A stretch of 64,000 nucleotides of DNA from an uncultured Bacteroidales bacterium (GCA_934667275.1 CAKULK010000010.1:1-64000), one strand, 5' to 3'. Counted from the stretch's first letter, positions 16,434-25,315 are shown. Numbers and translations are program-made. The notes: generated by a model from the sequence alone, not told the origin.

Positions 16434-17477
16434 TTATCGCGGTTCGTTATTAACCGTAATACGTTCAATATCAGTGATTTCGTTGTATTGTTCGGGCGTG
16501 GATGAGAATTGGTTGTAAAGGCTCTTGATGAGCGGCATAGCGTACATTCCTTTGGCGGTTGCCCAATAGAGTCTGTTGCGGGTGTTGTCCACGTACAAGG
16601 CTCCCGAGGCTTCGGCATCAATGAGTTGCTGGTTTTCGCCATTGATATTGGCTACAAAAAGCCCTGCACCGGTGAGGTAGTACCACTTGCGCGATTGTGC
16701 ATCGAATTGCATACGTTTGACAGGGGTGCCGAGAACGGGCTGCATTTTGCTTGCAAAGAAAGTGCTGTCACCATAGACGAGCATAGTGTCGCAAGCGGCG
16801 GCGAGCAGGGCTTTGTCTCTCTCATCGGTGTCCGCGATGACATGTTCGAGACGACCCTCGATGAGACGTTGGCGCATGACGGTGCCATCGGTGCGCGCCA
16901 TGAGAATGGCGGGAGCCTGCGTCTCATATATATATAGTTCGCGCGCGATGGAGAACTGCTTGTCGCCTTGGGTGATGGTGAGCCGGACGGTTTGCGGTTG
17001 GTTGTACTCGGAGAAATAGACGGTGACGGAACTGCCAGTGAGACTACCCGATTGCAGGACGCAATGTTCAGGGAGCGTCCATGCGTAGGAGAGCGTGTAG
17101 GCAAAAGGATTGTAGATGTTCGCGGTGAGCGTGACATCGGTGTAGTGGGTGATGGAGTCGGTGGAGGAAATGAAAGTGGGGATGGTGTCGTAGACCGTTA
17201 TAGACTTGCTAATTGTCTGATTATTAGCACTATCCACGCGCAGTGTGATGAGGTATTCGCCCGCTTTCTTGTAGATATGGCGCGGGTGTTTGGAGATGGA
17301 AGTGGTGTTGTCGCCAAAGTTCCAGTCCCATGTCTCGCCCGCACTGCTGTTGTTGACGAAAATGACCGTTTCGCCAGCGCGCGGTTCGGCGGGCGAATAG
17401 GAGAAATCGACGGTGACTTTTTTGCAACCTGTTACCAAGAGAGCCCAGGCGAGGAGTATGGTGATTTGTTTTCTCAT
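16434..17477 (-). CDS. PKD-domain lipoprotein
   Basis: 347 aa. The N-terminus MRKQITILLAWALLVTGCKK is a lipoprotein signal with lipobox VTGC. A PKD domain follows (about residues 20-105: FSYSPAEPRAGETVIFVN, WDWNFGD, HIYKKAGEYLITL), then a region with possible second Ig-like fold and a beta-rich C-terminal part that reads like a six-bladed-type repeat (TRNRLYWATAKGMYAMPL). Likely surface or outer-membrane attached; function unknown. The ATG overlaps the miaA stop (ATGA), so 17477 is the start. Confidence 0.8.
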   Translation of the reverse strand: MRKQITILLAWALLVTGCKKVTVDFSYSPAEPRAGETVIFVNNSSAGETWDWNFGDNTTSISKHPRHIYKKAGEYLITLRVDSANNQTISKSITVYDTIPTFISSTDSITHYTDVTLTANIYNPFAYTLSYAWTLPEHCVLQSGSLTGSSVTVYFSEYNQPQTVRLTITQGDKQFSIARELYIYETQAPAILMARTDGTVMRQRLIEGRLEHVIADTDERDKALLAAACDTMLVYGDSTFFASKMQPVLGTPVKRMQFDAQSRKWYYLTGAGLFVANINGENQQLIDAEASGALYVDNTRNRLYWATAKGMYAMPLIKSLYNQFSSTPEQYNEITDIERITVNNEPR

Positions 17478-18376
17478 ATTGTTTGTTGTCTGTTTCGCCA
17501 CCAAGTCATTTGTCTTTTGGCGTAGTGGCGAGAGTTTTGTTTTATCATTTCAACGGCACGTTCGAGCGTCCATTCTCCGCGGAAATATCGGAGTAACTCT
17601 TTGTATCCCACGGTGTTGATGCTGTTCGGAAGCACTTCTTTCGTGCCTTTCGGCAGGGGCGAGATTGGTACGTTCAGCAACTCGAAAGCACGTTTGGCTT
17701 CGTAGAGCAACCCCATTTCAAGCATGCGATCCACCCTGCGGTTGATGCGGTCGTAGAGTTCAGCGCGCGGTCGCTCCAACATCACCTCTTCGATGTCGAA
17801 ACCGCGGTCGGTATTACCCTGCCGATTGGGCTTGCCGTTGCGGCGAAAAGCGGAATAAGGCTGTCCGCTTGCGCGGCAGATCTCCAAGCAGTGCATGAGC
17901 CGCTGCGGGTTTTGACGGTCCACTTCCGCCCAATAGGCAGGGTCAGACTGCTCTACCTGCGTCTGTAGCCATGCAAGTCCATATTGCTGATAATCAGCGC
18001 GTACAGCATCACGGATGGCAACAGGAATAGCAGGTACATCATCTAATCCGCGGCAGACGGCATCCACGTACATCATACTGCCGCCTACCATAATAATATG
18101 GTCGTGCGTTTTGAAGAGTTTGGACAGCAAATCCAAGCAATCGCGTGCGTATTGCCCCGCACTATATGTTTCTGTAAGAGCCTTACAACCAACGAAATAG
18201 TGGCGTATCTCCTGCTGTTCCTCAAGCGTGGGTGCGGCGGTGCCAATAGGCAAATCGCGATAGATTTGGCGAGAGTCGGCACTGACAACCGGACACCCGT
18301 ACAGACGCGCGAGACGCAGACTCTCGTCGGTTTTACCTACCCCTGTCGGTCCCAATATGACGACCAACGTAGGCAT
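17474..18376 (-). CDS. miaA: tRNA dimethylallyltransferase
   Basis: 300 aa. Adds the dimethylallyl group to A37 of tRNAs reading UNN codons. P-loop GPTGVGKT at residues 9-16, then SADSRQIYRDLPIGTA and the VGGSMMYVDAVCRGLDD segment, and the C-terminal YAKRQMTWWRN typical of the family. Start ATG overlaps the preceding gene stop by one base (TGATG) and its stop overlaps the next ATG (ATGA): tight coupling both sides. With tsaC at 2.4 kb this is the second A37 modification enzyme of the window. Confidence 0.96.
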   Translation of the reverse strand: MPTLVVILGPTGVGKTDESLRLARLYGCPVVSADSRQIYRDLPIGTAAPTLEEQQEIRHYFVGCKALTETYSAGQYARDCLDLLSKLFKTHDHIIMVGGSMMYVDAVCRGLDDVPAIPVAIRDAVRADYQQYGLAWLQTQVEQSDPAYWAEVDRQNPQRLMHCLEICRASGQPYSAFRRNGKPNRQGNTDRGFDIEEVMLERPRAELYDRINRRVDRMLEMGLLYEAKRAFELLNVPISPLPKGTKEVLPNSINTVGYKELLRYFRGEWTLERAVEMIKQNSRHYAKRQMTWWRNRQQTI

Positions 18377-18930
18377 CAGAACATGGAACCGTCTTCGAAA
18401 CTCAAGTCTTGGAAGCCTTCGGTGTCGAGGTCACCTTCGTCGTATTGGCTATCGCCATAGAAGTCCTCATCGAGTCCAAGGTCGTCTTTCTTGTTTTTGG
18501 CAGAAGCAGCATCCATTGCCTCTTCGGTTTGCAACTGTTTGGGTGCTTTGCCTTTGGACTCCGTGCATTTGACACCCTCGCAGATGCCCGGCATGATTTC
18601 GGTGAGATTGCCAAAGAAATAGCGTTCGAACATGGGGTCGAACACGTAGATGAGGCGTTGCCCCTGCTCCTCAAGGAGATCACTGAGGCGTGTGGACTCC
18701 ATCACCATATTGTCGTATTCAAAATTGCTGCCCATCTCCACAAGCGTCACTTCCTGCTCTTTCTCCCAGCGGTCGTTGCACATAAAGAACGACGTCATCT
18801 GGTCGTCAGGGTAGCCGACACTCTTCAAAATAGCATGGTGCAAATCGAGAAATGTGGCATCGCTGTCCGCCTCAAACACCCGGCGGAAACCCTCCACCTC
18901 ATCGCATGAGAAAGTAATTTTGTAAATCAT
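18376..18930 (-). CDS. pRiA4b ORF-3-like (IS1096 passenger-like) acidic protein
   Basis: 184 aa. The first half (IYKITFSCDEVEGFRRVFEA, HHAILKSVGYPDDQMTSFF, LVYVFD-type LIYVFDPMFERYFFGNL) fits the plasmid pRiA4b ORF-3-like fold, named for mobile-element passengers but widespread as a chromosomal protein in Bacteroidetes. The C-terminal third is a low-complexity acidic tail rich in D, E and S. Function unknown. ATG at 18930 is chosen because the in-frame upstream region runs back into dprA. No transposon ends flank it, and its place before miaA suggests a housekeeping gene rather than a transposon relic. Confidence 0.75.
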   Translation of the reverse strand: MIYKITFSCDEVEGFRRVFEADSDATFLDLHHAILKSVGYPDDQMTSFFMCNDRWEKEQEVTLVEMGSNFEYDNMVMESTRLSDLLEEQGQRLIYVFDPMFERYFFGNLTEIMPGICEGVKCTESKGKAPKQLQTEEAMDAASAKNKKDDLGLDEDFYGDSQYDEGDLDTEGFQDLSFEDGSMF

Positions 18931-18982
18931 ATATCTGCTTTGAAATTTATCTATATTGTGTACGTTTTCATCCCGCAATTTC

Positions 18983-19007
18983 TGTGCCAAGCCCGTTGTT
19001 TGGCACA
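18983..19007 (-). terminator. Hairpin after dprA
   Basis: TGTGCCAA (18983-18990) and TTGGCACA (19000-19007), 8-bp stem, loop 9 nt, just beyond the dprA stop. No T run follows on the minus strand, so termination is doubtful and the downstream genes may still be cotranscribed. Confidence 0.35.
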
Positions 19008-19019
19008 AAAATAGCACAC

Positions 19020-20087
19020 CTATCGTGTTGCGCGCCACATGCCACCCGGCATGGATTTGGCAATGTCGTTGAGTTCCATCATGATTAACTGCGAGGATAT
19101 GTCGCTGTAGGGGAGTTGCGTTTCCATTACAATCTGGTTGATATGCAAGCCGTCTTCCGCGGTGCGCAACAGGTCGAGAATGGTGCGTTGGGTGTCGCTG
19201 AGGTCGCAGGTGAGTTCCACCAACGAAGTCTGTATCGGCTGTGCAGCCGATTGCCATTGCATGTACTCCATAAGGTCTGCAGCATTTTCAATCAGTTGTG
19301 CCTGTTGCTTCTTAATCAATTGGTTGCAACCGGCGGAGTTGACATCGTCAATGCGCCCCGGGAGAGCAAAGACCTCGCGATTGTAGTCTTGCGCCATCTG
19401 CGCGGTGATGAGTGAGCCGCCTTTCTGCTTGGATTCGACCACCACTACTGCATCCGCCAATCCCGCAATGATGCGGTTGCGCGCTACAAAGTTGTACTTT
19501 TCGGGCTCGGTGCCGGTGGGATATTCGGTGAGAATACCCCCATTCTCCAACGCCTGCACAGCCACGTTGCGATGAGCCGTAGGGTAAATGCGGTCCAACC
19601 CATGGGCGGGAACTATGATAGTAGGCAGCCCGTGCTCAATGGCGGCGCGGTGCGCCGTCACATCAATACCATACGCCAAGCCGCTGACAACCGTCACATC
19701 CGGCACCATCTGCGCCAAGTCGGCTATCAGCCCGCAGCACCAGTCCTTGCCGCGCTCGGAGGGCATACGTGTGCCCACCACGCTGATGACCTTTTGCGGA
19801 GTGACATTCACATTTCCTTTGGCATAGAGCATGAGCGGCGCGTCCACGCACTGCGCAAGGCGATAGGGGTAGCCGGCATCTTTGTAGTAGAACACCTGCA
19901 CCTGATGCCGCTCAATGAACGACAATTCGGCATCTGCCAGCCGCAATGCCTCTGAATTAAGCAGTTCGGGGTGCCGCAAGGCGGCCTCAGAGGCAGTGGC
20001 ATAGGCATCCAGCACCTGCCGCAGGCGGCGAGGGTGCGTGCGGTGCGCTATGGTGAAGGCTATTCTATTTCTGAGTTCTTGGTCCAT
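19020..20087 (-). CDS. dprA: DNA-processing protein DprA
   Basis: 355 aa. DprA loads RecA on incoming single-stranded DNA during natural transformation. A helical N-terminal part (about 1-65), then the Rossmann-like core with VVGTRMPSERGK, VSGLAYGIDVTAHRAAI, PAHGLDRIYPTAHR, RNRIIAGLADAVVVVES and ALPGRIDDVNSAGCNQLI, and a C-terminal winged-helix-like domain from about 300. Full length. No other competence genes are nearby, so active uptake is not implied. Its start overlaps the VanZ-like gene by 23 nt. Confidence 0.96.
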   Translation of the reverse strand: MDQELRNRIAFTIAHRTHPRRLRQVLDAYATASEAALRHPELLNSEALRLADAELSFIERHQVQVFYYKDAGYPYRLAQCVDAPLMLYAKGNVNVTPQKVISVVGTRMPSERGKDWCCGLIADLAQMVPDVTVVSGLAYGIDVTAHRAAIEHGLPTIIVPAHGLDRIYPTAHRNVAVQALENGGILTEYPTGTEPEKYNFVARNRIIAGLADAVVVVESKQKGGSLITAQMAQDYNREVFALPGRIDDVNSAGCNQLIKKQQAQLIENAADLMEYMQWQSAAQPIQTSLVELTCDLSDTQRTILDLLRTAEDGLHINQIVMETQLPYSDISSQLIMMELNDIAKSMPGGMWRATR

Positions 20088-20445
20088 ACCAACGACGTGC
20101 TACCACAAATGCCACTACGCAGCCAATGAGGGTGCCAACGATGTCCGCCAGCCAATCCCACCAATCGCCAGTGCGAGGATAGAAGAAATTCTCTTGCAGA
20201 ATCTCTATCAGTCCACCATACAAGATTGGCAGCAAAAGAGCCGTGAAAAGCCATTTGGTTTCAATCTTGTCGCGCACCATATCCCACATAAGTGCGCCTC
20301 CCAATGCTACATACATAAGGATATGCGCCCACTTGTCGGCACCTTGAACGTCCGGCAAGCGGAAATGCGGTTCGCGCACCAGACATCCGTACAGAATGAC
20401 GGCTGCTATCACGAAAGTCTCCCAATAATGCAGGATACGCCTCAT
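20065..20445 (-). CDS. VanZ-family membrane protein
   Basis: 126 aa with four predicted helices: FVIAAVILYGCLV, an amphipathic stretch, WLFTALLLPILYGGLIEILQ, and DIVGTLIGCVVAFVVARRW. The pattern DKWAHILMYVALGGALMW and the YGGLIEILQ...R-GDWWDWLADIVGT block are the VanZ-like signature. Function of chromosomal VanZ-like proteins is unknown. Eleven nt after upp and overlapping dprA, so part of the same transcript. Confidence 0.88.
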   Translation of the reverse strand: MRRILHYWETFVIAAVILYGCLVREPHFRLPDVQGADKWAHILMYVALGGALMWDMVRDKIETKWLFTALLLPILYGGLIEILQENFFYPRTGDWWDWLADIVGTLIGCVVAFVVARRWYGPRTQK

Positions 20446-20456
20446 TGCAAAGAGGA

Positions 20457-21119
20457 CTACAGTTTGGTACCGAAGCAGAGGTCGCCTGCATCACCCAAAC
20501 CCGGCACGATATACTTCTTCTCGTTGAGTTCGGGGTCAATGGCGGCGCACCAGAGAGTGGCTTCGGCGGGCATGTTCTTCTCGAGATAATTAATGGCTTG
20601 TACGGTGCCGATGGTGCATGCGAGGTGCACGGTCTTCGGTGTGCCGTGGCTCAGCAGAGCTTTGTAGGCGACCTCCATTGACATTCCCGTAGCCAGCATC
20701 GGGTCCACCAACAACAGCGTCTTCCCATCCAAATGCGGAGCCGCCAGGTACTCGGATACAATCTCCAGTTTCTCTTCATCTTTTCTGCCCACTACGGCAC
20801 GGCGATAGGCACTGAGAAATGCGTTTTCAGCATCGTCGTACATATTCAGGAACCCTTGATGGAACGGCAAACCCGCGCGCAGAATGGTACCCAGCACAAT
20901 CGGGTCGCTCGGCACTTGCACGGAGGCGATGCCGAGGGGTGTCTTGACCTGCTCCTCTGTATAGTTGAGTGCGCGACTGATTTCCACCGCCATAATCTCG
21001 CCTATACGCTCGATATTACGGCGAAAACGCATGCTGTCATGCTGAACCGACACCGCACGAATCTCTTTGAGGTAGCGATTGAGCAACGATGGTTTGTCTG
21101 ATAGATTGATAACTTGCAT
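20457..21119 (-). CDS. upp: Uracil phosphoribosyltransferase
   Basis: 220 aa. Converts uracil and PRPP to UMP in pyrimidine salvage. The PRPP loop VDPMLATGMS near residue 140 and the uracil-binding end GLGDAGDLCFGT are clear; ILRAGLPFHQGFLNMYDDAE is the typical middle part. It is the first gene of the run to glycogen synthase, and lies only 6 nt from the LytTR regulator gene stop, so that regulator could be cotranscribed with it. Confidence 0.97.
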   Translation of the reverse strand: MQVINLSDKPSLLNRYLKEIRAVSVQHDSMRFRRNIERIGEIMAVEISRALNYTEEQVKTPLGIASVQVPSDPIVLGTILRAGLPFHQGFLNMYDDAENAFLSAYRRAVVGRKDEEKLEIVSEYLAAPHLDGKTLLLVDPMLATGMSMEVAYKALLSHGTPKTVHLACTIGTVQAINYLEKNMPAEATLWCAAIDPELNEKKYIVPGLGDAGDLCFGTKL

Positions 21120-21125
21120 ATATAA

Positions 21126-21971
21126 CTAATTGTTTGAAAATCTTTCCATTACATGCTGTGCATAGCCTCTTGACACGGGGACGTTCGGGATGGACTCCTC
21201 GCCAAAATCGAGCATCAGTTCACCATCCACGCGTCGGAGCAACTGCACCTTGTTCAAGTTGGCGATATAGGAACGGTGGCACCGCACCAAATCCTTGTCG
21301 TTGAAACTCCAAGCGATGTTCTTGAGGCTGTTGCGAATAAGAAGCGTCTGCTTTTTGCCGTTGCTCATATAGTGCACCTCCACGTAGTTATCCGCCGCCT
21401 CGATATAATAGACCATCTCGGGCTTCACCGACAACTTGAGGTCGCCCTTGTCATCGTAGAAATTGAACATATTGGGCTGCATCTCAGTACGCGTGGTCTG
21501 CATAAGGTTTTGTATCTGTTTGTTCTTGTCTTGCAAGTTAATTATCAGATACACAATGGTATATGGAATAAGCAGAATGAACGCGGTGTCGATTATCGCC
21601 TCCTTGAACATACTGAAGAATGTCAGCCCGCGCGTCTCAGCATACTCGGGCAGCACCACAAAAGGAAACACCGAATAGATAAGTGCCATTATGGTCAGTT
21701 CGCAGAAAATCCACACGGCATAAACAGGATAAGTGATGTCGTGCCGCTGTGCGTAGTAGTACATCACCGTCCTGCTGACAGAGATAATTCCCATTGCCAC
21801 CAGCACCACAACGGTCACCCACCGGACATATTGCATATCGCTATCCGCCCAACTGCGCGACCCGAAAGGAGTGAAGATGAGAATAAACAATTCCGCAAAG
21901 AGGGTAGTGCTCAGCACCAACATCACTACATTGCGCGGCAGATTGTAACTATATGGCAGTTTATTCTTCAT
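21126..21971 (-). CDS. Membrane-bound LytTR-family regulator
   Basis: 281 aa. Four predicted membrane helices fill about residues 14-165, followed by a short linker and a C-terminal LytTR DNA-binding domain (about 185-278): VYYIEAADNYVEVHY, LIRNSLKNIAWSF, LVRCHRSYIANLNKV, VPVSRGYAQHV. There is no receiver domain and no histidine kinase next door, so it should sense its signal within the membrane. Start at 21971: the promoter -7 box at 22009-22002 lies over the longer in-frame start (22004), which excludes it. Targets unknown; upp starts 6 nt after its stop. Confidence 0.88.
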   Translation of the reverse strand: MKNKLPYSYNLPRNVVMLVLSTTLFAELFILIFTPFGSRSWADSDMQYVRWVTVVVLVAMGIISVSRTVMYYYAQRHDITYPVYAVWIFCELTIMALIYSVFPFVVLPEYAETRGLTFFSMFKEAIIDTAFILLIPYTIVYLIINLQDKNKQIQNLMQTTRTEMQPNMFNFYDDKGDLKLSVKPEMVYYIEAADNYVEVHYMSNGKKQTLLIRNSLKNIAWSFNDKDLVRCHRSYIANLNKVQLLRRVDGELMLDFGEESIPNVPVSRGYAQHVMERFSNN

Positions 21972-22001
21972 CGAAATGTATTCACGGTGAACTTCAGCCC
22001 G

Positions 22002-22032
22002 CAAAGGTACAATATTTTTTCCGGATTTGCAA
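22002..22032 (-). promoter_or_regulatory. Promoter for the LytTR regulator
   Basis: Minus-strand TTG (22032-22030), 20-nt spacer, TACCTTTG (22009-22002). Leader about 25 nt. It may also drive the following upp run. Confidence 0.65.
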
Positions 22033-22108
22033 GTTACGGTTCCGTATTTATGTCCCCCACCCTATTTGTATTGCTCTTTCCCTGACCTGATTTTTTTCGG
22101 GTAAAACA

Positions 22109-22141
22109 GCAAGGGATGCGCAAGGGATGAGCAAGGGATAG
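22109..22141. repeat. Three tandem 11-bp repeats
   Basis: GCAAGGGATGC, GCAAGGGATGA, GCAAGGGATAG, then a partial GCAACAGC. The reverse complement of the first unit, GCATCCCTTGC, also occurs at 36121-36131 in another 11-bp array, so the two sites share sequence. Lies between the CoA-transferase terminator and the LytTR promoter. Confidence 0.85.
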
Positions 22142-22152
22142 GCAACAGCAAA

Positions 22153-22181
22153 AAGCCGCCTGACAAAAGGTCAGACGGCTT
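22153..22181 (-). terminator. Intrinsic terminator after succinate CoA-transferase
   Basis: AAGCCGCCTGAC (22153-22164) pairs with GTCAGACGGCTT (22170-22181), one mismatch, loop 5 nt. On the minus strand TTTTG follows. Ends the DUF5606-to-CoA-transferase transcript. Confidence 0.8.
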
Positions 22182-22202
22182 CGTTGTCTCGGGTAGGAAA
22201 GA

Positions 22203-23699
22203 TTACTTGAGATAGTTCTCCCACTTGGTATTGCGCATATCGCCCGACTTTGCAAACTCTTGGTGCATAGCCAGTGCGAGTGCAAGGTTGTGTTGCGTGT
22301 GCGACACTTTGCTCAACGCGAGGTATTCGCGCAGCATCGGCTGATATTGCGGGTCAACGCAGTTCTCAATGATTTCGTGCGCACGTTGAATCGGGCTCTT
22401 GCCACGCAGGTCGGCAATACCATGTTCAGTGATAATCACTTTCACGGAGTGCTCACTATGGTCAAGGTGGCTGACCATCGGTACAAACGATGAGATGGCA
22501 CCGCCCTTTGCCGTTGAAGGTGTAGTGTAGATGCTGATGTAGGCGTTGCGGGTGAAGTCGCCGCTACCGCCGATACCGTTCATCATCTTCGTGCCGAGCA
22601 CGTGGGTGGAGTTGATATTGCCGTAGATGTCGGCCTCAAGGGCTGTGTTGATGGTAATCAAGCCCAAGCGGCGAGCCACTTCGGGGTTGTTGCTAATCTC
22701 CTGCGGACGAAGAACAATCTTGTCGCGGAAGAAATCCATGTGTTCTACAATGTCCTCCAATTTGTCGGCCCCCACGGTGAGGGAGCATCCGCTGGCGAAC
22801 TTCACACGTCCCTCTTTCATCAAGCCGACTACTGAGTCTTGAATCACTTCGGTGTACATCTCGAAAGCAGGAATATGCGGGTTCTCGCCAAGTGCGCCCA
22901 ATACGGCGTTGGCGATGTTGCCGACACCCGACTGGATGGGGAGGAACGATGACGGGATACGCCCTGCCTTCATCTCGGTTTCAAGGAAGAGTGCCACATT
23001 GTCACCAATGCGCTTGGTTGTCGCGTCCAACTCGGCGAACTTGCCGACCTCGTTTGGGCGGTTGGTCTTCACCACAGCCACAATCTTCGAGGGGTTCACC
23101 TTGATGCAGTCTTTACCTATGCGGTCCGATGGCTTGTAAACAGGAATCTCGCGGCGCAACGGCGGGTCGAGCGGTTCATAGAGATCGTGCATACCACGCA
23201 TGCAAGCAGGCATAGCCTCATTGAGTTCGACGATGATTTTGGGTGCCAGTTCGCAGAAAGTGAGCATATTCCCCACACCTGCCGTAGGCACGATTTCGCC
23301 GTCTTCGGTCACTTGACATGCTTCCACGATAGCCACATCGGGTTTCGGGAGGAACCCGTAGCGGATGTCTTGCGCCAACTCACTCAGGTGCATATCGTAG
23401 TAGTGTGCCTGCTGGCTGTTGAGTTCGGCGCGCAGGTCTTTGTTGCTCTGGTAGGGGGTGCGGAATTCAATGGCATGCGCGCGTGCCAGCATACCGTCGC
23501 AACTGTCGCCCGTGGAAGCACCCGTGTACATGCCAATCTTGAAGGGTTTGCTTTCAGCGTGCAGGGCTTCTGCCATGTGGGCGATGGCGGTAGGAACATC
23601 TTTAGGAGCACCGGCAGGCGTGAAACCGCCCATACCGACTACGTCTCCGTTCTTTACAAACTTAGCAGCCTCTTCGGCTGTCATAAATGGAAGTGCCAT
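22203..23699 (-). CDS. Acetyl-CoA hydrolase/transferase family (succinate CoA-transferase)
   Basis: 498 aa, full length for class I CoA-transferases of the cat1/Ach1 type. It moves CoA between succinate and acetate (or propionate), fitting the fermentative succinate/propionate route that also needs PEP carboxykinase. GMGGFTPAGAPKDVP near the N-terminus, SGVGNIANAVLGAL and FEMYTEVIQDS carrying the probable catalytic Glu near 290, and NGIGGSGDFTRNAY near 385 are visible. Last of four genes on one transcript. The exact acyl donor is inferred from the family. Confidence 0.92.
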   Translation of the reverse strand: MALPFMTAEEAAKFVKNGDVVGMGGFTPAGAPKDVPTAIAHMAEALHAESKPFKIGMYTGASTGDSCDGMLARAHAIEFRTPYQSNKDLRAELNSQQAHYYDMHLSELAQDIRYGFLPKPDVAIVEACQVTEDGEIVPTAGVGNMLTFCELAPKIIVELNEAMPACMRGMHDLYEPLDPPLRREIPVYKPSDRIGKDCIKVNPSKIVAVVKTNRPNEVGKFAELDATTKRIGDNVALFLETEMKAGRIPSSFLPIQSGVGNIANAVLGALGENPHIPAFEMYTEVIQDSVVGLMKEGRVKFASGCSLTVGADKLEDIVEHMDFFRDKIVLRPQEISNNPEVARRLGLITINTALEADIYGNINSTHVLGTKMMNGIGGSGDFTRNAYISIYTTPSTAKGGAISSFVPMVSHLDHSEHSVKVIITEHGIADLRGKSPIQRAHEIIENCVDPQYQPMLREYLALSKVSHTQHNLALALAMHQEFAKSGDMRNTKWENYLK

Positions 23700-23729
23700 G
23701 ATATGATAGTTTTTAAGCAGATAAGTAAA

Positions 23730-24482
23730 TTATTGTTCGTCTATTTCCGAGTCCACCAAGATTCGTCCGCAGAACTCGCAGACGATGATTTTCTTGCGCT
23801 GGCGGATGTCCAACTGACGCTGTGCGGGAATCTTGCTGTGGCAACCGCCGCAACTGTCGCGCTCCACCTTAACCACTGCCAAACCGTTGTGCGCATTCTT
23901 GCGGATACGGCGGAAAGCAGCCAGCAGACGCTCGTCGATATCCCTCTCAAGGTCAGTAGCACGAAGCATCAGTTTCTCGGTCTGGTCCTTGGTCTCGCCG
24001 AGAATGGAGTCGAGTTCGTTGCGCTTCTGGTTGAGGTCCACAGTGCGGTCCTCGATGTCGGAGATGGTCTTGGCTTTGTCAGCCTGACGCGCCTCCAAGT
24101 CAGCGGTTGCGGTACGAATCTTCTTCTGTGACAATTCAATTTCCAATTCTTGATACTCAATCTCTTTAGTCAGATTGTCGAACTCGCGGTTGTTGCGCAC
24201 ATTGTTCTGTTGTTCGCGGTAGCGCGAGATAGAAGCGTTGCTGTTCTCAATGCGCACACGATGGTCGGAGATGGCGGTCTCCAACTCCTTGATGTCGTTC
24301 TCGATGTTCGAGAGACGGGTCTTGAGACCCTCGACCTCATCGCTCATGTCCTTCACCTCTTGCGGCAACTCGCCTGCAAGGGTACGCAACTCGTCGATTT
24401 GGGTATCGACCTCTTGCAACTCATAGAGCGCACGCAGTTTGTCCTCTACGGTCAACTCTTTTTCTACTTTCTCTTTTGCCAT
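23730..24482 (-). CDS. Coiled-coil C4 zinc-ribbon protein
   Basis: 250 aa. A long coiled coil (about residues 15-190, rich in E, K, L and R heptads) ends in a zinc ribbon whose two CxxC pairs are visible, CGGCHSKIP and CEFCGRIL, 21 residues apart. This is the DUF164/CT398-like family, thought to act as an adaptor or nucleic-acid-binding protein; no activity is established. It sits between Nif3 and CoA-transferase with gaps of about 30 nt; the Nif3 neighbour is a common pairing. Confidence 0.9.
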   Translation of the reverse strand: MAKEKVEKELTVEDKLRALYELQEVDTQIDELRTLAGELPQEVKDMSDEVEGLKTRLSNIENDIKELETAISDHRVRIENSNASISRYREQQNNVRNNREFDNLTKEIEYQELEIELSQKKIRTATADLEARQADKAKTISDIEDRTVDLNQKRNELDSILGETKDQTEKLMLRATDLERDIDERLLAAFRRIRKNAHNGLAVVKVERDSCGGCHSKIPAQRQLDIRQRKKIIVCEFCGRILVDSEIDEQ

Positions 24483-24514
24483 ATTTATGTTGTTTTAGTT
24501 TAATCTGATGATTG

Positions 24515-25315
24515 TCAGTGCAGTATGCCATTATCGGCATAATACACAATGGGACTGTGGTCGGTTTCAGCGACCTCCACTCTTATATAAGGTGTGAGTA
24601 GTTCGCGGAAGATGTCGCGGGTGAACTGCTCGCTCACCCAGTGGTCGAGGTCGATGATGCCGATGCGTCCGACGGCACTCTGCATCTCATGGTACTTGAA
24701 GTCGGCGGAGATGTACACGTCCGCCCCCTGTGCGATGGCTGTTTCCATGAACTCAGCCCCTGCTCCACCGCATAAGGCGATGGTCTGCACCTCTGTTTTC
24801 AAGGGGGCGATGCAGCGTATTCCCGAGTGCTCCGTGCGGAATAATTTGTGTACAAGATGCACAAAATCAGTCCATTGCATAGGCGTTGGCAGGTTGCCAA
24901 TCACGCCCAAGCCCACCTCTTCGCGCCCCTGTTGCGGGGAGAGGATGCGGTATTCCGAAATGCCGATGCGTTCTGCCATACGCCCGCTGACGCCGTGGAG
25001 GTAACTGTCCATGGACGTATGCGCGGAATAGATGGCTATGCCGTGACGGATAGCCTGTGCCACGCACCGCTCCTGCGGCGTGCTGCCCGTGAGGTGCTTC
25101 AATCCGCGGAAGAGCAACGGGTGGTGGGAAACAATGAGGTCGCAATGCTTCGTAATAGCCTCGCAGACAATAGATTCCGTAACATCTACCGTCAACAATG
25201 CCGCCTTTACTTCCGCACTGCGTTCACCCACCTGCAGTCCCGAATTATCCCAAGCCTCCTGGTAACTCAAGGGAGCAACAGATTCTATGCTATTGATGAT
25301 TTCCTGAAGAATCAA
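24515..25315 (-). CDS. Nif3-like dinuclear metal-centre protein
   Basis: 266 aa. Nif3/YbgI family, hexameric with a two-metal site. WDNSGLQVG, VSHHPLLFRGLK with the metal-binding His pair, YSAHTSMDSYLHGVS, CGGAGAEFM and SADFKYHEMQ are typical. It lacks the central PII-like insertion of the longer (about 360 aa) members. The start codon is TTG at 25315, in a TTGA overlap with the DUF5606 stop, and is fixed by the conserved start ILQEIINSIE. Function is unsettled in the family. Confidence 0.93.
   Translation of the reverse strand: MILQEIINSIESVAPLSYQEAWDNSGLQVGERSAEVKAALLTVDVTESIVCEAITKHCDLIVSHHPLLFRGLKHLTGSTPQERCVAQAIRHGIAIYSAHTSMDSYLHGVSGRMAERIGISEYRILSPQQGREEVGLGVIGNLPTPMQWTDFVHLVHKLFRTEHSGIRCIAPLKTEVQTIALCGGAGAEFMETAIAQGADVYISADFKYHEMQSAVGRIGIIDLDHWVSEQFTRDIFRELLTPYIRVEVAETDHSPIVYYADNGILH

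Noticed and set aside
18376..18930. Insertion-sequence remnant, from the IS1096-passenger-like name
   Set aside because: No transposase, inverted ends or target duplication; the gene is embedded in an operon with overlapping starts and stops.
19006..19013. TATTTTTG as a promoter for the pRiA4b-like gene
   Set aside because: No TTG/TTTG box at the proper distance, and it lies within the dprA stop hairpin.
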